A stretch of DNA of 64,000 nt, from NCBI GenBank assembly GCA_016700075.1, contig CP065000.1, forward strand, positions 248,001 to 312,000, given 5' to 3'. Positions 59,447-64,000 of the stretch are shown here, piece by piece. A model generated the notes under the pieces. That model was given only the letters and a program-made list of their open reading frames with translations, had not been told where the DNA came from and did no database searches. Each line of letters begins with the position of its first letter. Within the stretch, counting starts at the first letter, position 1. This DNA comes from Acidobacteriota bacterium (GTDB taxonomy: Bacteria; Acidobacteriota; Blastocatellia; Pyrinomonadales; Pyrinomonadaceae). The position numbers were made by a program, and so were the translations under genes.

Positions 59447-60460
59447 ATGGAGATCTTTGGAGCCGGCATCATCTTTCTTTTCATTCTTGCTATCGCACTG
59501 CTCACCATAGCATGGAAAACAATAAAGATAGTCCCGCAATCCAGTGTCTTGCTGATCGAGAGGCTTGGCCGTTTCAACCGAATTGCTGCAAGCGGCCTCA
59601 ATATAATCGTGCCATTCTTTGAAGCTCCGAGAGCCGTGTATTGGACCAACATACGCCCAGGTATCACGTCGATCGACCTGCGTGAACAGTACATCGACCT
59701 TCCGCCTCAGCCGGTCATCACGCGTGACAACGTAACGATCAATGTCGACTCCGTTGTCTATTGGCAGATCACCGATCCCGCAAAAGCAGTTTACGAAGTA
59801 GCTGACCTCGTCGGGGGCCTTGTTCAGCTGACCATAACCGGCATGCGTTCGGTCATGGGTGAGATGGACCTTGACCACACGCTCTCATCACGTGAGGAGA
59901 TCAATTCAAAGCTGCGATTGATCCTTGACGAGGCTACTGACAAATGGGGCGTCAAGGTCACACGCGTGGACGTAAAGAACATCAATCCTCCGGAAGACGT
60001 CAGGATCACGATGGAGAAACAGATGACGGCGGAACGAAACCGCCGAGCGTTGATCCTTCAGGCGGAGGGCGAAAAGCAGGCTGCGATCACGAGGGCAGAG
60101 GGCGAAAAGCAGGCTGCCGTTACGAGATCCGAGGGTGAAAAGGCTTCAGCGATCTTGACCGCTGAGGGTGCCGCACAGGCCCGCTTGGTTGCTGCGAATG
60201 CGGAAGCTCAGGCAATCGCACAGATCGCGGGAGCGATCGGTGACCGCGGTCAAACGGCCCAGTATTTGATCACATCCCGATACGTTGATTCAATGCGGGA
60301 TATGGCTCGTACCCAAAATTCAAAGGTCATCTTCATGCCGACCGAGACGAGCGCTGTATTGTCGAGCGTCGGTGCATTCAAAGAGGTCTTTGCTGAATCC
60401 GGTGAAAAGAGCGGTGAATTGCCGCCGTCGCCCGGAAACCCGAGGGAGCTGAAGAGGTAA
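59447..60460 (+). CDS. SPFH/band 7 protein (paraslipin, QmcA-like)
   Basis: The start at 59447 has a strong ribosome-binding site (TTGGAGGA) and begins MEIFGAGIIFLFILAIALLT, a membrane anchor; an upstream extension over the ilvA 5' end is spurious. The 337-residue product has the SPFH domain (VPQSSVLLIERLGRFNRIAA, ITGMRSVMGEMDLDHTLSSR) and then three copies of an AEGEKQAAxTR-type repeat in a coiled coil. Such proteins form membrane microdomain scaffolds and protease-associated rings. It lies 5 bp from a glutathione peroxidase gene on the same strand, probably in one operon. Confidence 0.9.
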   Translation: MEIFGAGIIFLFILAIALLTIAWKTIKIVPQSSVLLIERLGRFNRIAASGLNIIVPFFEAPRAVYWTNIRPGITSIDLREQYIDLPPQPVITRDNVTINVDSVVYWQITDPAKAVYEVADLVGGLVQLTITGMRSVMGEMDLDHTLSSREEINSKLRLILDEATDKWGVKVTRVDVKNINPPEDVRITMEKQMTAERNRRALILQAEGEKQAAITRAEGEKQAAVTRSEGEKASAILTAEGAAQARLVAANAEAQAIAQIAGAIGDRGQTAQYLITSRYVDSMRDMARTQNSKVIFMPTETSAVLSSVGAFKEVFAESGEKSGELPPSPGNPRELKR

Positions 60461-60465
60461 ATATT

Positions 60466-61071
60466 ATGTTCAAGGTGGTAATTGTGATTCTCGCTTTAGC
60501 GGCGGTTGCCGCAGCAGGCGCAGCATATAGATTTGGTTTCATCATGAATCCCACGCCTACGGAGCCAGTTAAGGAATCCTCGATATATGATTTCACAATG
60601 AAAGATATCGACGGAAAAGAAGTAAAGCTAAGTGCATTCAAAAGAATGGCGTTGATGGTGGTCAACGTTGCAAGCAAATGCGGTTACACGTCCCAGTATG
60701 AGCAGCTTGAGGCTGTTTATAAGCGATTCAAAGATCGAGGCTTCGTTATTCTCGGCTTCCCTGCCAATAACTTCATGGGTCAAGAGCCGGGCACGGAAGC
60801 GGAAATTAAAGAATTCTGCTCCACCAAATACGGCGTGACGTTTCCAATGTTCTCCAAGATCTCTGTCACCGGCGCCGATCAGCATCCGCTTTACGGTTAT
60901 CTGACCAATAAGGCCACAAATCCTGAGTTTGCGGGTGATATTTCCTGGAACTTCAACAAGTTCATTATCGACAGGAACGGCAGGGTCACTGCTCGTTTTG
61001 CATCCAAAGACAAGCCTGACGCCGAAAATGTCATCTCGGCTATAGAATCTGCCTTGGGTGACGCTAAGTAG
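60466..61071 (+). CDS. Membrane-anchored glutathione peroxidase family protein
   Basis: This 201-residue product has an N-terminal transmembrane or signal helix (VVIVILALAAVAAAGAAYRF) and a thioredoxin-fold GPX domain. It has the Cys form of the active site (VNVASKCGYT), GFPANNFMGQEPG and ISWNFNKFIID. The usual Gln in the NQF motif is Asn (NNF), and the Cys before it, used as a second thiol in many relatives, is Ala. It probably reduces peroxides at the cell envelope, with an altered active site. It is preceded by a band 7 gene at a distance of 5 bp. Confidence 0.87.
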   Translation: MFKVVIVILALAAVAAAGAAYRFGFIMNPTPTEPVKESSIYDFTMKDIDGKEVKLSAFKRMALMVVNVASKCGYTSQYEQLEAVYKRFKDRGFVILGFPANNFMGQEPGTEAEIKEFCSTKYGVTFPMFSKISVTGADQHPLYGYLTNKATNPEFAGDISWNFNKFIIDRNGRVTARFASKDKPDAENVISAIESALGDAK

Positions 61072-61654
61072 CTCTTTTGCTAAATGGGTGCCGGGAAATG
61101 ACGCTGTACTCGGCACCCGTCGGCTTTAGAATACTCTTAATTATCACCAACTCGTTTACGGTGAACTCCATCGCAGGAACTCGGATTTCGTTAGGAATTC
61201 GGCGAATCTTCGACCGTGTCCTTCCGATCGTAAGATGCGGTACGAAATGTTTCAGTCCACCTCCGCTTAATATACCCGCCATCTCGACAAGTTTTGAAGA
61301 AGTTTCGTTCTGTTGAATTTCCGATACACCAACCCAAACGGCACATCCGCCGCGGTTGTGAAACACGCCCAATTCGCCAACATTTAGAATAAAAGGAGTC
61401 TCCCGATCCGCAACGATCTTCGCATTCTTCTGCAGATCCTCGAGGTCGAGTTCGGATGCCTCTCTAATGAACCGCAATGTAATATGCAGGTTCTTCTCAG
61501 GGACACGCCGCAGCTTCGTGTTCCCCAAGGCCGCTGCGATCCTTCCCGATAAGGAAAATATTTCGCTTAGAACCGGCGGCGGCGGAACTACGGCCGCAAA
61601 AACGCGTCGCGAACTGCCTTTGAAGTCATCTTTCTGCATTGCTAAACTCGGCAT
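61064..61654 (-). CDS. thpR: RNA 2',3'-cyclic phosphodiesterase (2H family)
   Basis: The 196-residue product has both signature tetrapeptides of the 2H superfamily, HITLRF near residue 56 and HLTIGRTRS near residue 139, plus RRVFAAVVPPP at the start and NVGELGVFHNRGG. ThpR-type enzymes hydrolyse 2',3'-cyclic phosphates at RNA ends (formerly called 2'-5' RNA ligase). The alternative start at 61639 (MQKDDFKG) would lie outside the mltG coding region. The 3' end overlaps the GPX gene by eight bases. Confidence 0.88.
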   Translation of the reverse strand: MPSLAMQKDDFKGSSRRVFAAVVPPPPVLSEIFSLSGRIAAALGNTKLRRVPEKNLHITLRFIREASELDLEDLQKNAKIVADRETPFILNVGELGVFHNRGGCAVWVGVSEIQQNETSSKLVEMAGILSGGGLKHFVPHLTIGRTRSKIRRIPNEIRVPAMEFTVNELVIIKSILKPTGAEYSVISRHPFSKRAT

Positions 61655-62736
61655 TAGTGCGTTTATTGATCACCATTTTTGCAATCTGCGGCATTCTGCT
61701 CCTTATTTCGGTCGGGGGCTTCTATCTCTGGCTGCGAAACAGTGTCTCGACCCCGAATGGCCACACAAGAGCAGCTGAATATATAAGGATCGAAAAAGGA
61801 ACGGCTCCTCGCTCTATCGTTTCTCAACTTTCTGCCGAAGGGATCATCAAGAACGAATCTGCTGCTCAATTATATCTCAGGCTTTTCGCGGACGCTTCGA
61901 AACTGCAGGCCGGCGAATATCAGTTCCCTTCTCCGATCTCTACTATCGACGTATTTAAACAGTTAGAAAAAGGTGACGATCGAACCATTCGGCTCACGAT
62001 CCCGGAAGGTTGGACACGATTTGATATCGCTAAACGAGTTGCAGAACGCGTAACAAGCGATCTGGATGAAAAGGCGATACTTGCTCTGATGGACGATACA
62101 TCGCTTATTCGCGACATCGCGCCGGAAGCAGATAATCTCGAAGGCTACCTATACCCTAGCACCTACAATATCCCTGCCAATGCGAAACCGGAGCAGGTGA
62201 TCAGACAACTGGTTGGCCAGTTCCGCCGCTTTTGGAAACCGGAATGGTCAGATGCCGCCCGGGCGATCGGGCGCACGCCTCACGAGGTCGTCACCATCGC
62301 ATCGCTAATTGAAACTGAGACGCCGGTCGAAGCGGAAAGGCCAATCGTTTCGGGGGTCATTCACAATCGTTTGTCCCGCGGCATGGCCCTCGGCATTGAC
62401 CAAACCAACGTTTACATAGCAAAAATGCTGGGTCGATGGGATGGCACGATTCACAAGAGCGATCTCGAAGTGGATTCACCGTACAACACCCGAAAGGTGC
62501 GCGGCTTGCCTCCCGGGCCGATATCGTCCGTTACCGAAAGCTCTATCCGCGCCGCATTGCAGCCGGAAAAGCACGAGTACATTTTTTACGTCCTCAACGT
62601 CGATGCCAACGACGGCACGCATTGGTTCTATTCCTCCGCCGCAGAATTCGAGAAAGGTAAGGCGGTGTACCAACGCTGGTTGAAAAGGCAACGTATGGAG
62701 ATGAAGGCTAATGAAGAAAACACTCGACAAAACTGA
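61639..62736 (+). CDS. mltG: Endolytic murein transglycosylase MltG
   Basis: The frame opens with TTG at 61639 (GTG at 61657 is an alternative). The 365-residue product has an N-terminal transmembrane helix (IFAICGILLLISVGGFYLWL), a LysM-like subdomain (RIEKGTAPRSIVSQLSAEGI) and the YceG domain. The latter includes LEGYLYPSTYNIP, TIASLIETETPVEAERP with the catalytic Glu region, GIDQTNVYIAKML, and SPYNTRKVRGLPPGPIS. The usual LASIVEKE motif is here ASLIETET, still with Glu. It cuts nascent glycan strands and sets their length. The gene diverges from thpR with overlapping or abutting start regions. Confidence 0.93.
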   Translation: MLNSALVRLLITIFAICGILLLISVGGFYLWLRNSVSTPNGHTRAAEYIRIEKGTAPRSIVSQLSAEGIIKNESAAQLYLRLFADASKLQAGEYQFPSPISTIDVFKQLEKGDDRTIRLTIPEGWTRFDIAKRVAERVTSDLDEKAILALMDDTSLIRDIAPEADNLEGYLYPSTYNIPANAKPEQVIRQLVGQFRRFWKPEWSDAARAIGRTPHEVVTIASLIETETPVEAERPIVSGVIHNRLSRGMALGIDQTNVYIAKMLGRWDGTIHKSDLEVDSPYNTRKVRGLPPGPISSVTESSIRAALQPEKHEYIFYVLNVDANDGTHWFYSSAAEFEKGKAVYQRWLKRQRMEMKANEENTRQN

Positions 62737-63583
62737 ATTATCTCGAGTACTTACATCCACGGGCTTCCTTTTCGGGCTCTTCGTATTATTTCTGAATGAT
62801 TTCTTCCTAAAATCAGCATTCGGCACTTCTCTGACCGGAAAACTTTCCGATTTTGCCGGAATGTTCGTATTTCCCTTGTTTCTTGCCGCCTTAGTTCCCC
62901 GACGAGCTCCGTCGATGTGCTTCGCCGCCGCTCTTGCGTTTGTATTCTGGAAATCGCCTTTTTCGAACTTTGCTGTTGACGTCCTGAATTCCGTTTCGCC
63001 ACTCGCAATCGGGCGTATTATTGACTATTCCGATTGGATGGCCGTCACAATTCTACCGGTCTCATATTGCTATTTTCGATCTCTGACGAAAATACCGCGT
63101 ATGCGCTACAGAACAGATCCACTAGCGACGATGGCCGTTTTGTTATTGTCGGTATTTGTATTCACTGCAACGACGCTTACTAAGGACCGATCGATTCGCC
63201 TTGAAAGCTCTTATGTGATTAAGGAAACGCATGAAGAATTCCAGTGGGGTCTAAGACAATCCAGATCGATCTCGCGAGTTGAGGTGCGTCGCGACGACGA
63301 AGTTTTCGCCAACGTCCCAAATGCGACTATTGACCGCAAGACATACTTCTTTGACGTTGTCGTTAAAAAGCCAACATGTGATTCTAAATCAACGTTGGTC
63401 TCGTTTCTGATCGAAGACGAGGACGGTACTTCTTTACTTAGAGGAATCAGTGCGGAGTTTGAATGTCGGGCATATGAAACTGCCGAAGACTACAACGAAT
63501 TGAATAAAAGATTTACAGAGCACATAGAAGCACTTTTTACAGAAGAGATACTAAGCCGAGCGTCGGTTCTAACGACAAGATGA
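62711..63583 (+). CDS. Integral membrane protein of unknown function
   Basis: The 290-residue product overlaps mltG by 26 bases. The N-terminal half has four or five hydrophobic segments (STGFLFGLFVLFLNDFFL, GMFVFPLFLAALV, MCFAAALAFVFW, AVLLLSVFVFTATTL). The phrase GTSLTGKLSDFAGMFVFPLF seems to be a conserved membrane core seen in other hypothetical proteins. The C-terminal half (from residue 155) is a soluble, probably extracytoplasmic domain. No family with a known function is recognised. Confidence 0.75.
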   Translation: MKKTLDKTELSRVLTSTGFLFGLFVLFLNDFFLKSAFGTSLTGKLSDFAGMFVFPLFLAALVPRRAPSMCFAAALAFVFWKSPFSNFAVDVLNSVSPLAIGRIIDYSDWMAVTILPVSYCYFRSLTKIPRMRYRTDPLATMAVLLLSVFVFTATTLTKDRSIRLESSYVIKETHEEFQWGLRQSRSISRVEVRRDDEVFANVPNATIDRKTYFFDVVVKKPTCDSKSTLVSFLIEDEDGTSLLRGISAEFECRAYETAEDYNELNKRFTEHIEALFTEEILSRASVLTTR

Positions 63584-64000
63584 TCAAGCTCCTCGCACTC
63601 GACCTCGATGGAACGACGCTGAATTCCTTTGGAACGGTGTCAGCCGAGAATCGCCTTGCCATTCGGGCTGCGGAAGAAGCGGGTGTACTTGTGACGATCG
63701 CGACGGGACGGCGTTTTCGCGATGCGAGACCTATCGGGCTGGAATTGGAATTAAATGCACCCCTAATATCGCATAATGGCGGATTGCTGAAATATTCGGA
63801 AACATTGGCAACGGTTCATTGTTCTTTACTCGATACGGAAACTGCTCTTGAGGTCGTTTCCATTGGCCGCGAGATCGGCGGCGATGCATTGGTGAGCGTC
63901 GACCCGCACGGTATAGGCAAGCTCCTTTACGACCGCGTTTCAGAGGATAACATTCCTCTAAGAAAGTACATCCGTTGGGCTGAAAACCTTCACGGCGGTG
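63580..64000 (+). CDS. Cof-type HAD hydrolase (3' end outside window)
   Basis: The ATG at 63580 overlaps the previous stop (ATGA). The 140 residues present show the HAD motif I LLALDLDGTTLN with both Asp, then AIRAAEEAGVLVTIATGRRF with motif II, and ISHNGGLL, typical of the Cof/IIB subfamily. These are cytoplasmic phosphatases of sugar phosphates or similar metabolites; the specific substrate is unknown. The cap domain starts near residue 85 and the rest is beyond the window. Confidence 0.88.
   Translation, partial: MIKLLALDLDGTTLNSFGTVSAENRLAIRAAEEAGVLVTIATGRRFRDARPIGLELELNAPLISHNGGLLKYSETLATVHCSLLDTETALEVVSIGREIGGDALVSVDPHGIGKLLYDRVSEDNIPLRKYIRWAENLHGG

Noticed and set aside
61086..61118. 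Terminator between the GPX and thpR genes
   Set aside because: An 8-bp stem GGGTGCCG/CGGCACCC exists, but the 17-nt loop and lack of a T-run on either strand make it weak.

Overview
The window looks like a chromosomal segment of an Acidobacteriota bacterium, most likely class Blastocatellia (Pyrinomonadaceae-like). This placement is an inference from moderate GC content, the mix of genes (secreted FG-GAP and YD-repeat proteins, a hut cluster, thrS-infC-rpmI-rplT and pheS-pheT-zapA clusters) and overall style. No rRNA or other decisive marker is present.

Layout. Positions 1-8.2 kb hold housekeeping and envelope genes: a secreted protein cut by the window edge, an AAC(6')-like acetyltransferase, a C-terminal-processing-protease homologue that has lost both catalytic residues, ruvX, a penicillin-acylase-family hydrolase, a cytochrome c lipoprotein, a tRNA-Arg, a 21-bp tandem array and an FG-GAP repeat protein. 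Positions 8.3-34.4 kb are one large accessory island. It has one full-length secreted YD-repeat (RHS) gene with its tip and partner gene, then eight 'orphan' cassettes, each with a 5'-truncated piece of the same RHS core, a different tip and a different small partner gene, and finally a core fragment fused to the last 40 codons of a short-chain dehydrogenase gene. The nine tips include three HExxH metallopeptidase-like domains, one ADP-ribosyltransferase-like domain, one caspase/CHAT-like domain, one SleB-like hydrolase and three divergent members of an apparently unnamed family. Eight of nine partner proteins carry Sec signals. The one that does not is paired with the ADP-ribosyltransferase-like tip.

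Positions 34.4-41.4 kb hold histidine utilisation genes: hutH and hutI on the minus strand with a VanY-like lipoprotein and a YCII protein, and hutU plus an arginase-family HutG-like gene on the plus strand. Together they would convert histidine through urocanate and imidazolonepropionate to glutamate. After a tRNA-Val come thrS, infC (ATC start), rpmI and rplT. On the opposite strand lies a threonine-catabolism pair, tdh and kbl. Two toxin-antitoxin modules have been inserted around that pair, and each is bounded by a duplicated fragment of the neighbouring gene (tdh 3' end, kbl 5' end).

Positions 50.7-64 kb are mostly housekeeping: pheS, a short pheT lacking the usual OB-fold insertion, zapB-like and zapA genes, a probable 6S RNA, a coiled-coil membrane protein, a VWA protein, a soluble-lytic-transglycosylase-like protein, threonine dehydratase, a paraslipin, a glutathione peroxidase, a 2',3'-cyclic phosphodiesterase, mltG, a membrane protein and a Cof-type HAD phosphatase cut by the window end.
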